Below are positions 46,533 to 58,600 of a stretch of DNA of 64,000 nt, in pieces. The position numbers were made by a program, and so were the translations under genes. The stretch is from assembly GCF_037042905.1 (NCBI RefSeq), contig NC_087251.1, positions 47,254,373 through 47,318,372 on the forward strand. Reading direction: 5' to 3'. Source of the DNA: Lytechinus pictus (lineage: Eukaryota > Echinodermata > Echinoidea > Temnopleuroida > Toxopneustidae). The notes beneath the pieces were generated by a model. It made no database searches. It worked only from the letters and a program-made list of their open reading frames with translations, and was not told the origin of the DNA. Positions within the stretch are counted from its first letter, which is position 1; every line of letters begins with the position of its first letter.

Positions 46533-47149
46533 TTAAAGGTCAAGTCCATATCAGATAAATGTTGATTCGAATCAATAGAGAAAAATCAAACTAGCACAGC
46601 ATTGAAAATCTCATCAAAATCAGTTGTAAAATAAGAAAGTTATGACATTTCAAAGTTTCGCTAATTTTTTTTACAAAACAGTTATCTGCACAACTCAGTG
46701 ATTATGCAAATGAGAGAGTCAATGATGTCCCTAACTCACTATTTTTTTTATTGTTTGAATTATAGAATATTTTAATTTTACCGATGTGACAATAAGGACC
46801 AGCTTGACTGAACCATAAAATGTTCAAACAATGGTAATTTCAAATGTTCAGAGAGGATTAAAACTTTATTTCACAGGACAATGAAGAGAAAATTAGAACA
46901 CTATAGTATTTCATGTATTTTCATGTATAATAAAATACAAAAGAAATAGCGACCGGGCGTCGTCGTCACTAGTCACTTGACAACCACGGGAAGGCAGGAT
47001 GTGCATATGTTTTGTGAAATTAAGCGAAATTTCCAAAATATCATAACTTATTTTACATCCGATTTTGATGAAATTTTCAGTGTTATGCTTGTTGGAGTCT
47101 CCTCTTTTTATTCAAATCACATGTATGTTTGGACGGACTTGTCCTTTAG
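46533..47149. mobile_element. Foldback MITE, family A, copy 3
   Basis: It begins TTAAAGGTCAAGTCCATA and ends GGACTTGTCCTTTAG, with the family's inverted TTCATC.../...GATGAA arms. The right TTAA has decayed to TTTAG. 617 bp. Confidence 0.85.
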
Positions 47150-47640
47150 ATGAGATTGTGATATGCCCATGTACTAAGAGGCTGCAAATCGTTTGGCAAT
47201 GATTTAACTTTCAAGTTGTTGCTTCTTTCAATGATATAAGGTTATTCTGACACTTTCAATTAGTTTCTTTTTGATTATGTTATTACATCATTCATCTCTC
47301 ATGTGATATGTTTCACTCACGTGACAATTTGGATGTATCCGGTCACGATTCTAACTAGGATCAGAATCTCGAGTGCTAACCGTTACATTATGGAACCAAA
47401 TATTTTTGATTAAATTTTAAAATATGAAATATATTGCTCATGATTATGTCTGAAGAGTACGATTTATCGCTCGCAATGCTCTTAAGATTAATTAGTTTAA
47501 CAATGGATGCATTCATGAATGCCTAAGAAGCCTTAAAATAAAAAATAGAAGATGCATACACATCCCTTAGGTAGTTGATCATTAGACATGGCGGCTGTTT
47601 TATAATGCAAATAATTTGCAGCACGAAAACATTCATCATA
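47150..47640. other. AT-rich intergenic, no gene seen
   Basis: No open frame or repeat ends of note between the two MITEs. Confidence 0.55.
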
Positions 47641-47860
47641 CACAGTAAAAATGCTGTTCAAGATTTTATACAACGCTGTTTACTATATGAACCTTACAGT
47701 ATTTGTTTAACCGTTTAAACAATTATGTTTAATTTATTGAAGATTAGATATTGAAAATGAAACTTTGTTGCTTAAGATTTAAACACTTGTTTAAGCTGTT
47801 TAAACAATTACTGTAAGGTTCATATAGTAAACAGCGTTGTATAATTTTTTTTTTACTGTG
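47641..47860. mobile_element. Palindromic MITE with TA target site (mariner-like ends)
   Basis: The element CACAGTAAAA...TTTTACTGTG is flanked by TA on both sides. The arms are highly complementary over about 80 bp (CAACGCTGTTTACTATATGA on the left, TCATATAGTAAACAGCGTTG on the right). It is 220 bp. The TA duplication fits Tc1/mariner-type mobilisation in trans. Confidence 0.88.
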
Positions 47861-48780
47861 TACTTGCAAAATTTATGTCCACGCAAAACGTGATCAAACA
47901 GAAACTAAATCTCGAACATGGGAGGCACGATCTGAACAATAGTTTGTTTATTCATTCTGTTTACACAACAATGAAACCCCCTTCATTCGTATTTGGTTAC
48001 TCATTATACAAATGAAAAAAAAACCTAACTAGGTCTACATTCAGGTCCTACCTCCGTTTGATGTTATCATTTCCCTATTCTGATCCTGCAAGTGTGCAAA
48101 GAAAGATTTGATCACAATATATCGGTTTCTATTAATTATCATTTGGAGATAAAACATCTCACTAATGGAAATGTGTTATAAATAAAAATATGATTAAACG
48201 CCGTGTCTTGCTTGTCATCAATCATACGCAAAATAAAATGTCATTTATCATGTAGCATGACATATATTAGGCTATGAGCAGGCGTGCCAAAAACAACACT
48301 GGATGGGGTGGGCGAATATTCCTGGGGCTCACCTATATTTTAGAGGAGTTCCTAATGTTACACATCTTCAATGCTACATTTAAGGGCTGTAAGCAGAATT
48401 TTCCAAGGGGTAGGGGATATGAAGAATGGTATTCGACGGGGTAAAGCGTCCAAGGTTGTTATAGCACACTTTTTTAAATTTTCATTGGTGAAATTGAACG
48501 ATGTGGTGTACAACTTTGGTGATTTTTAAAGATATTTTTAAATAAAAAAATATATAGATTTTTCACATTGGGCAGGGTGAAGATAACTGCCATATCCACC
48601 AACCGACGCTGGGTACGGCCATGGAGATGACCTCACATTAGCATGAAACAGGTTCTAACACCACAAGCTTACCTTTTTTAAGTGTTAGAATAATCACCAC
48701 CCCCCCCCCCCCAAACACACACACAAACACAAGTAAAAATTCTAGAACAACTGCCATGCCTACTTCCAGGCAGGGGCGGA
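47861..48780. other. AT-rich intergenic with poly-C/CA run (48700-48732)
   Basis: No gene. The degenerate G-rich stretch at 48290-48620 (GGGTGGGCGAATATTCC) may be an old hAT-like remnant. Confidence 0.45.
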
Positions 48781-49021
48781 AATCTCTCCCAAAAGGTAGG
48801 GGGACAAGGGGCTGGAAAAATTGACAAGCAAAAAAAAAAGTTATCTCCCCCAAAGTAAGGTCATCTCGTCCAAAATACAAGTTTTATTTCCATTTTGAAT
48901 GAAGTATTTCTTTTCATCACAAAAGACCAAAAAATAGTAGGGGGACATTTGATATTGTGTCCCCCTACTATTTTGAGTAGGGGGGTGGGGCCCCCTGTCC
49001 CCTCTGGGATTTCCGCCTATG
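48781..49021. mobile_element. hAT-like MITE, perfect 8-bp TSD CTTCCAGG
   Basis: CAGGGGCGGAAATC at the left and GATTTCCGCCTATG at the right are near-perfect inverses. Exact CTTCCAGG duplications flank both ends (48773-48780 and 49022-49029). 241 bp. It contains an inner hairpin, AATAGTAGGGGGACA with TGTCCCCCTACTATT. Confidence 0.92.
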
Positions 49022-49423
49022 CTTCCAGGGGCTATGGCTTCGTCTTTTTTTAAGTCGTTTTGTCGCCCTCCTCTTTCCTTTTAGAGGGGAAGAGAAAGTG
49101 TGTTAAGCGCCCCTCCTAATGAGAAATACGCTACTTGAAATAATAGCTTCTATGCATAATTATGAACTAATGCTTTTACAAGAAGGACTCAAATGCTCCA
49201 CTATACAAGATAAGGAGCGGGTATAATTATATACATATCTAGCAAGAAGTCGTGAACTTGTTGTAAGGGATAGATTGGATATATGCAAATATTGAATTTG
49301 TGAAACATTCATTCTGGTGAATCCAGAAACTTGATAATCGGGAAACATCGCCTCCATCAAGTGGGTTTATTATCATCAATCGTTAATCTCAAAATAGTTA
49401 TTCCATATCTCTCCCCTTCCTTC

Positions 49424-49472
49424 TTTCTTTCTTTCTTTCTTTCCTTCCTTCCTTCTTTCTTTCTTTCTTTCT
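49424..49472 (+). repeat. (TTTC)n microsatellite
   Basis: CTTTCTTTCTTTC with TTCC variants over about 50 nt. Confidence 0.9.
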
Positions 49473-49555
49473 CTACATATAAATTGGTACACAGTTCTGT
49501 CTATTTATGCCATATATTCTTTTTCAATGTGCTAATATCAATACCATAACTATGA

Positions 49556-49680
49556 TTCATCATTCATCATCATCATAATCATCATCACCATCATCATTGG
49601 CATCACCATCACTATTTTCATCATCATCATCATCGCCATCATCATCACCATCACCATCATCATCATCATAATTTTCATCC
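49556..49680 (+). repeat. (CAT)n microsatellite
   Basis: Imperfect ATC/CAT triplets over about 125 nt. The Asp/Met-rich minus-strand frames are artefacts. Confidence 0.92.
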
Positions 49681-49845
49681 CCATAATGACCATTGAAATA
49701 TAGGTATAGTATAGTTCTATCTTGTATATCATTACATACAAGTATGTATTCGAGATGAAGAGTTTTACGATAATAGAGAATATGAAAATAATATGAAGAA
49801 GTGCAAACTACCATGTTTTATGAGATACTATTATTTACTTCCTAC

Positions 49846-50117
49846 CAATGGTGTACATATTGGAGGAGGGGAGGAGGCTTAAGGGCCATGGACCCCCTAA
49901 AGATTTCAAGGTCGAGATAAAAAGGTGAAGAGAGAAAAAGGGAGGGAAAAGGGTGAAAGTGACATTATTTCTTAATTACTATATCAAAATCTATCACAAA
50001 ATTATACAAATGATTTTTTTTTAATTCACTCGCTTTGCTTTCTCACAGCTTCTTAGAAATATTGCTCCAATAAGCCATGCATGGCACTCTCAAAATTTCT
50101 GGCTCATTACACCACTG
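49846..50117 (-). mobile_element. hAT-like MITE related to the nested CAGTGGCGTA family
   Basis: The ends CAATGGTGTACATATTGG and GGCTCATTACACCACTG, with flanks CTTCCTAC and CTTCCTTG (6/8). Its orientation is opposite to the copies at 20630 and 40654. The sequence AAATCTATCACAAAATTATA is shared with them in reverse. Confidence 0.7.
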
Positions 50118-50929
50118 CTTCCTTGGTTTATAAAAACATAAGGTACACAATTAATCTTCCATTTCCATTTATGATATTTTTTATTAGTGTCATTGTCATA
50201 TAAGACCAATAAATAACACTTCTAAATTACTCTGTATCAGGAGAACTTACTTTAATGGCCCTTACAAAGATAGCAAACATAAGGCCCATTGCACATAATT
50301 TCTTTGTAAAAACAATTCCATAACTTCAGTAATATCATGGAACATTAACCAATAAATTTTCAGGCTCATCATATTTATTGAGTGCTTCTTCAAAAATATA
50401 TCAGTATAAAAGACTATTCCGATGTGTGTTTTTAAAGGGAGGGGGGTGGGGTATAACAGATTGAAGATTCTAATATGCCTGTAACGCAATGTAGTATAAG
50501 TATTTGAGGGAACTTTTACCCACAAAGCCTTTTAGGCCTTTCCTTAAGTTCTCTTATTTCATTTCATATTGTCATGTATTTGTATATTGGCATATTATGT
50601 GATAATCATTTATGTTATACTTTGTAAATATCTTTTTATTGAAATGAAATAAATGGATTCAATCAAAAATCAAAATTCATACAATAGTTCATATAAAAAC
50701 AAAATTAAAATGTCACTACTTTATATGGTATTTCAATGAGTATTACTTTTTCCCTAAGCATCAATCTTATACAATAGAAGAAAATTTACTTTCAACCTGT
50801 ATGAAATATGAGTCGGATAAAAAACTAGCACATCAATGATGTGGAGCTCATCCAACATCTCACAACCAAATTTAACACAATTTTTAATTTCATCCCAGTT
50901 GATACTTTAGTGAATCATATTTATATTGG
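50118..50929. other. AT-rich intergenic, no gene seen
   Basis: No supported gene or element ends. Confidence 0.55.
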
Positions 50930-51555
50930 TGACATACATTAAGGAAACAGAATTGAAGTTGGTGAACCTCATGAGGCTCTCAGATAGAAAAAAAAATCAA
51001 AATCAGTCAAGTAGTCAACAAATAAATAAGAAGCATCTTGTTTTTGTGAGTTTTGAAAAATATGCATAAATTAGCATATTTAATGAGTTTCAAAATTCTG
51101 TGTAGAAATGTTGGATCCCACCTTAAGCTATCATATAAAGCAAACAAAATTGAAACTGATCACCAAACGAAGGAGAAAGGGTATTTTTTGTGTGATTTAT
51201 GAATAAATTTTGCATAAATTAGCATAAATAGTTTTCTACTCAAAATTTCAAAATTCTGTGTAGAAGTTTGATGAACCTTATGAAGTTCTACCAGATGGAA
51301 GAAAAAGAAAATCGGTCAACAAATGAAGAAGAAGCATTTTTTGTGAAAAAAAATGCGCATAAATTAGCATATTGAATGAGTTTCAAAATTCTGTTTAGAA
51401 ATTTTGAATCCCCCGCCTAGTGCTATCATAGTAAGCAAACAGTATTGAAATTAGACTTGAAATGACGATTAAGAACATTTTGAAATTGCGGATGGACGAC
51501 GGACGCCACACCACGGCATAAGCTCATCTGGCCCTTCGGGCCAGATAAGCTTAAA
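50930..51555 (+). mobile_element. Helentron/HINE-like element with core tandem repeats and 3' hairpin
   Basis: Three degenerate ~165-bp direct units carry CATAAATTAGCATATT, GAGTTTCAAAATTCTG and GAAGAAGCAT. They are followed by GGACGACGGACGCC and a terminal hairpin ATCTGGCCC/TTC/GGGCCAGAT (about 51527-51547). Tandem cores with a 3' hairpin are typical of non-autonomous Helentron-like elements in marine invertebrates; assignment by architecture only. Confidence 0.55.
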
Positions 51556-52435
51556 GAGTATCATCATCTCTGTTGTTTTATACAAATTCATTGTTGATAG
51601 TTCATTTCTGAAGATACTGTGCATTCTATGATTTTGGTAAGTGAATGTCTTGTTAACATAGATTTTTATCTTAATTTATGCCCAGAAATTCCTTGAATTT
51701 AAAGGAAAATTGCAAGCTCAATGCATAATCAAGTCAAAGTGAACTCAGAGTCGTAGTTAATGAAAAATACATATGATTTTATTATTTGTAATACATTCTT
51801 ACAGTGCTGGCAATGATATGACTAGACATTTTGAAGATTCTCATTTTCATTAAATATTGGGAATATGAAACAATTTCCATTGAATTATCAAGAAAATTAT
51901 TTGCCCAATATATCCAAAATGAACTATATTTCAGTACACCTCTAAGCCAATGAGAGGAAGTTGTCTTTAAAGCCTATTATTAAATGAATGATGCCTCGCA
52001 GAATCCATATATCAAATTTTATGGATGCTATTAATCTCTTGAAGACTTGATCAATATTTGATCAGGTAAATGATCAGATTAAAACCAATAACAATTGCTT
52101 GGTAAGCAAATGAAACTCTTTCAAGATGTTGATTTTATGAATGTAGGTGTATGGCAAAAGTATTTGATCAGAGTGGTTTCTGATCGGAAAATCATTATAA
52201 AATTTTTAATTTCATCTTTCAATGTCATCTAACTTATGACCCACATTTAAAGTGGTAAATAAATTAGAAGATAAAATCTCTTATCTAAAAATGATCATTG
52301 TATATTTATTCAACAGCTTTTTTATGGGTTCATCGGAAAGAACTTCATAATACACCCATACTGATAAATCTCAATGGGGTAACCTGGGAAGCATTCCTTG
52401 AAACAACTAGAAATTTGACGTGTCCAAAAGACAAA
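51556..52435. other. AT-rich intergenic, no gene seen
   Basis: No open frame or recognisable element. Confidence 0.55.
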
Positions 52436-52922
52436 GATGCCCCCGCTTAACGCGATCAGAAATTCATTCAATATGATTGAACTTAATATTGTGCAGAAAC
52501 CAATATGCATATATATATAATGAACAATTTAAGACCTTTGAACCAACTCACATATATAATGAGCTGTGACCTTTGACCTGCGGACTCCGAATTCGAACTT
52601 ACCCTGTATTTTGGATTTGTCTACCTACACACCCAAATTTTTCCCAAATTTTTAAAAAAATCTGTTGAATATTTCATAAGTTATCAAGTGGAAACCAACT
52701 CGCATATTTAATGAGCTGTGAGTCTGTGACCTTTGACCTGCGGACTCCGAATTCAAACTTAGCCTGTATTTTGGTGTCATCTACCTGCACACCAAAATTT
52801 TTTAATTATCCATTCAATATTTTTCGAGTTATTGCGCAGAAACCAAGTGGGGGGACGGAAGGACGGATGGACAGGGGCAACGCTTAATGCCCCCTCCGGA
52901 CTTTGTCTGCGGGGGCATAAAA
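52436..52922 (+). mobile_element. Second Helentron-like element with GCCCCC hairpin end
   Basis: It starts at ATGCCCCCGCTTAACGCG. It has two ~170-bp direct units (CCTTTGACCTGCGGACTCCG, CTGTATTTTGG, CTACCT.CACACC) and then GGACGGAAGGACGGATGG. It ends in a hairpin TGCCCCC...GGGGGCA (52889-52918). Confidence 0.6.
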
Positions 52923-53749
52923 AGTCAGTGATTTTCACTTAAATTCTTTCTTAGGTTGATTCCGACCTCTAACTATTAAATGGCCCAAAAATTCCAAATT
53001 TTTTGTTCACAGACTCTTTGTAGGATCCCGATCAAACGTACTTCAAAAAAATTTGGTATTGCAATTTTTTTCTTATGTATTTTATTGTTTTTTAAATTTC
53101 TTTTGTATTTCAATGTTTTTTTACTTTTTGATTTTTATTGTTTTTTCGATGGAAATTGTTGCAGACTTAATTCTGATCATAAAGAAGACAAAATTAGTTA
53201 AGTTTTATCATTAAAAATAGAAAAAATTATCAATTTATGAATTTGGCTAAATACACAATTTGCATTGGATTTGTACATGAATTCAAGTTTTTGAGCAGTT
53301 TTTGGTCTGACATGCACTTACATAATGTTGCGTAATTTCGTGACCATGTACCCGGGCATCACAAATTTGGTCTCAAAAGTTGTGCAAGATTTGAAAATCA
53401 AAAGTCAGCGAGCGGCGCGGTTGAAAAAATTTGCGCAACGGATTTATCATGGAAAAACCCTTTTAGGGTTGAGGCATTTCATAGTAGAAATATCCATACT
53501 CAGTTCCTTCCTTTAAAACACATTCAGCCATTGCCTTTGGTGTGTTAAGATTTTTTCCAAAGTCATGTGAGCAATTAGTGTTCAAGGGTAATTTCACCCT
53601 AAAGAAAATTTTTTTTTTTTAATCAGTCTCGCCTGCATTACGCAATTCAATACAGCAGCAGTACTGCCTTTGAAAACAGCTAATGAATAATTATTCACAA
53701 AAGAAAACACTCATACAGGTGTATGATATTAATAAAATACTGTGTCCAT
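52923..53749. other. AT-rich intergenic, no gene recognised
   Basis: T-rich frames near 52980-53201 encode F/L-rich peptide of composition origin. No gene supported. Confidence 0.5.
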
Positions 53750-54325
53750 TCCCCCAAAATGACCTCTGACTTGATTACCCATGTCAATGTTTCATGAGCT
53801 AGATTCATAAACTTTCTAAGTTATGATGCCAATTCACCATATACTCCCAACACTGCCACAGGTCATTAACCTTTAAATGACCTTTGATCTTGGCCATGTT
53901 CCTGAAACGCACACAGGGTATTCAGGGACACATTGCTGCCCTAACATGTATGTCAAAGTTTCATGAACTAGATCCATAAACTTTTAAAGTTATGACAATT
54001 CCACAAATACCCCCAACATTACCAAGGTTTGTTGACCCTAAATTACCTTTGACCTTGGTCATGTGACCTGAAACTCCCACAGGATGTTCAAGGATACTTG
54101 ATTGCTCATGTCCAAGTTTCATGAACTAGATCCATACAATTTCAAAGTTATGATGACAATTCCTCAAATACCCCCAACATGGTTAAAGTTCATTGACCCT
54201 AAGTGACCTTTGACCTTGATCATGTGATCTGAAACTCGCATATGATATTCAGGGATACATGATTGCTCTTATGTCTAAGTTTCATGAACTAGATCCATAA
54301 AATTTTTAAGTTATGACAATTCTTT
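53750..54325 (+). repeat. Tandem array of ~135-bp TGACCTTTGACCTTG units
   Basis: About four units carry GACCTTTGACCTTGGTCATG, TTTCATGAACTAGATCCATA and ACAATTCC.CAAATACCCCC. This resembles a repeat widespread in marine invertebrates. It lies just beyond the 3' end of ALKBH1. Confidence 0.85.
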
Positions 54326-54544
54326 TTTTTTATAATAAAGTTTAATTGATTTTTACATCACAAAATTTCTTTTTACTTCACATTATATGGGGAAGCTGCT
54401 CCCAAATAATGTCACAATACACACAAAAAAATCTAATACAGTTTTAATCTGTGATCGATTTCCCCCAATCCTTTACCAGTAGGCCTACTTTTCATTATCA
54501 TTCTGCTATTCTTACGATAAACTTTTTGTCATGTTGAATTTCCC

Positions 54545-54550
54545 TTTATT
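54545..54550 (-). terminator. Candidate poly(A) signal of ALKBH1
   Basis: TTTATT on the plus strand (AATAAA on the gene strand) is about 157 nt past the ALKBH1 stop. It is the nearest canonical signal I found. Confidence 0.45.
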
Positions 54551-54706
54551 GCCCTCACAGATTCTTTTCAGTTTTTAAAGGAAATTTTTGCGATTTCCCC
54601 ATCAAAATGTTTAAATCAGGTACATAATAAGTGTAAATCACAAGTATTGATGAAATTCCAGTAATTATAATTCCATTAAACAGAGTTAAAATATAGAGAC
54701 TCTTAC

Positions 54707-55613
54707 TTATTTAGAGTTTACTTTAGTCCTCTTTGCATCACTACTATGCAACAAATCTCTATCACTCTCTCCTCTCCTTTCCTTTTCAGGAAATCCCTTA
54801 CCTGGCCCAGTCACTTGCCTCACACTGATATTTATCCTGCCATGTTTCAGGTATTCCTCAAATTCTTTCCACAGATCCTCTCTAGATAGACTTCTAATTG
54901 CACTTGATATGTTTTTGGATACCCCAGAAATGTCAGTAATGCAGGGGTCTGCCGAGTTTGACGGGTAAGTCCTAGATGCAGAGACAGTATCTGTGACAGA
55001 TGTTCTCTTGATGCAGCTACCTAGACGTTCACATGGCTCATCTGTAGAAGAATTGTATGGACACTGTTCAAGGGTGTTCTTTGGTCTATGATCTCCAGCA
55101 ACACTTGATGCAACAGAATCTGAAAGCTTTCCCGAATGTTCAACATCCACATCAACTGCTGCATTGCATGTTTCGTCACACTGATCATTCATGCCCTGTT
55201 GCGAACCTCTTGGAGCCAGGTTGTTGTTTGGTTTTTGATTCCCTGTGGCACTTATTGTAACAGAATCTGAAAGCTTTGCAATATGTTCAACATCCGCATC
55301 AACTGCTGCTTTACATGTCTTGTCACACAGATCCTCTATATTCTCCTGTGCTGTGTGATCTCCAACATTCAGAGTGCTTCCAGTGACATATTCTTCTTCT
55401 TCACTCTCTTGTTGCTGCAGAAGATCATCAGTTAGGTCAAAGCACCGTGGAAGCTGACCTTCCTTACGGGCATACATGATCCTTGGTACAGCATGATAGG
55501 CAAGCCTTGATGCACCTCCCAGGACAATGACATCACCACTCCTTAAGTGCAAAGCCATTGGCTTGGTAGCTTTGGTAGTGCCTCCCACCAAGAAGATAGC
55601 TGACTGTCCAAGG
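54707..55613 (-). CDS. ALKBH1: ALKBH1 exon 5
   Basis: The acceptor is TTCATAG just above 55613; the first base completes Ser222. The exon encodes the third iron ligand (H262), the insertion with internal repeat, the terminal arginines and TAA at 54707-54709. Confidence 0.93.
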
Positions 55614-58600
55614 CTATGAATTAGAACAATTACAAAGGGTCTGAAATTTAATTAATATCTCATATAAGCCCTCTAGTCTGAGCCTTTGGGGCATTAACAA
55701 ATTCTCTTGTGTAGCTTTAAGTACAGATAGAAATTGAGAATCAAATCTGTTGAATCTCTAAGTTTATATGAATTACCTCCTGCAAAACATAACCTAGGAC
55801 TGCTAATATAAAGGCTTCCATAAGAAATAATATTCCATTTTGTTATTGTTCAAGATCTAAAATTCTGGAGAATAACTTGCAAGGACAATACAAGGATCTT
55901 ACATGAAATATGTCTGACACTGAATAAGAGACAAATATGGGGTTTCATAAAGTTACAATCAACTTGATGCACGACCGGTGACCCTTTCCTGTGAGTTAAA
56001 TCAACACCAATAGAAATTTGGCGATTACCACAAGAAAGGATCACCAGTCGTCCACACAGTCATGCGCAACTTACAAACAGCTTTATAAAACAGCCCCCTG
56101 GCACTTTACCTGTATGAAATGAGCGGAGCAGTGAGGTCAAATTCTGAATGATCGGTATGACCTCCAAGTGTAGAATCCATGTGGTAGAAATTCACGATGC
56201 CTGCCTGAGCCTTGAATTGAGGGTAGCCAAGTACCTCGGCAATCAGGGCTGTCATAAGACCCAGGTCCTCTGGGAACGGGGAGTACTGGTCCTCGTTGTA
56301 GACCTTGTTGTCCCAGTCATAGTGGTAGCCCAGGGTCACCCATCGCAGCTGGTCCATGGCAGTCTTGTCTTTGGTCTTCTGACTTGGGGAACTGCATAAG
56401 GGAAGAAGTGCACTATTTTGTGTCTGTATGTTCAACAATAATAATAATAACATCATATTCATTCGGGGTAGCCACCTTAGTTTCGAAAAATGTTCTACCA
56501 GTGGACCCTGATTAACAGGATGATGTTTCATGCAAATGCAAGATTGTTACATTCAAATGCACTATCCGACTATCATAGGCGAGTCTTTTAGTTTTAAGGA
56601 TTTTATTTTCTAATGCCTTGCAAAAGGGAATATATTTGGGGGCCAGTAACACAAATCTTCACAACTGATTTTTGGGCTGTTTTTTACAACTGATCATACA
56701 AAATAATCATTGCAATCAATCGCAGAAATCAACCCTATGATCAATTGCTACACTTCATGTTACAGGGCCTTGAGAGCATCAATCAACAAGGAGCATACCT
56801 GTCCTTCTTTCTCCTGGTCTGCCACGGATTACAAAGCTGATCAGGGTGATGGTGTGTGTCTAAGTTGGTAACGTTGGGTTTACATGGGTAGTCAGCTAGG
56901 CAGCGTCTCACCCAGTATCTCTGAGCTCCCGGCAGGAAGGGATTCCTGATGAATTGAAATCCTGAGAAAAAACAAAGGGATCAATTCGGGAGGAATTTGA
57001 ATGAGAATGACAGCGAGACCATGGAAGTGTGGTGGAACGAGGCGGATTAAACACACTCGCGCAGTACATTGACAGGGCCCACCACTGTGCTAAAACAGTA
57101 TGGCTCGTAAAATGGAACCTGGCTAGTTCTGCCTAGTCTGCAGGCACAGACCCTGATTGAAACTTTGATCAACAGTTGTGTCTCCATGCAAAGACTAGCA
57201 CATACAAGAGGGCCTTCAGTACACAAGGCATGAGTAGGCTGCAATTCAGACCCTTAACTCGAGTGAAGGGTTTGATAAGCAAGCTAAGTTCTGCCACTGT
57301 GTGAATGTGCACATCCACGTATACATGAACGTAACCTTGGAGATTAGTATAACCTTTCCACGCCTACTTCATACCAAGGCACACTTGGTGCCGCGCATAC
57401 TTCGCATTTCACGCTCAAACAAATAATGCATTGTTTCGCTGCCTGAAATAATCCAGCACAGAGGGGATCATGGCCCAGCGCACAAAGAGATAAACATGAA
57501 TAAGAACACAAAGCATGCATGTTTTGGTCAATGATGGGTCGTACTGGGGCCCAATTTTAAAAAACTTGTTATCATAACAAAATTACAATAACAGTTAAAA
57601 GCTACGGAAATCCTTCAATTTGATTGGCCGATAGTAAAGCTGTAACAGAAATCATTATCATAAGGGGTCTTCACGTAAAAGGACCATGGTATTGGTAAGG
57701 GCATGGCTAAGCCTGTGGAAAAGGCCATAACATGGGTAGATTATGTGAAAATATGATTAACTTAAAAGAGTGATTATGAACATAAATACATATCAATTGA
57801 TAAATAACCAATACAGATAAAAATGCAAATATTATTATACAGGTGATTAGAAAATATCACAATTTTATGGGAAAAAAATACAAGGCTAGACCACCTGAAC
57901 AACAAAATTATATACCTGGGAATTCATGAGTCCCATAACACTGCCATTCACTGGGATTTTTCAGGCCAAAGCTTGCTGCTTCTGATCTTGTCTGCTTGGT
58001 GTCATCCTCTTGGGGAATCTGGAATCTATAGAGCTTGAATGGAATTGGATATTTAAAAGTACTTTAGTATGCTAACAACTCAACTTACACAACTATATCA
58101 AATATACTGATAATTATGTCATAATTGCAGCATAGTATATTGGAAAGCATAATTAGGTGACTAAACCACAAGATTTCACATAAGATAGTAATCGTCGATC
58201 TCTTTATCAAATGAAATTTTCAATCAAATCTAAAGACATGAAATGGTGTAGCCAAGCTACACCATCGTTCCCTTATCACAAACAACACCATCGTCGTAGT
58301 TTTAGTAGTTGGAATCTTGTTAAGAATCGTAAACAAAATCTATAAGAATCTTGTCAAGAGGGATTTTGTAATTGAGTATGGAATGGAAGTGTCCATAAAC
58401 TTTTGAGTCCCAGATGGAGAGTTTACATACATGTACCTAAACTAGATAGATGTTCTTGATTCTTCATTATAAGGCACATATTGAATTTAATACAAATCAA
58501 AATAAAAGAGTGGATATATATTTTCCTTGTCTTTTGATTATATTTCTATTCTTTGAATAAGTTATAAAGGCAAAAATGATTGAAAAAAATAGATTAATGA

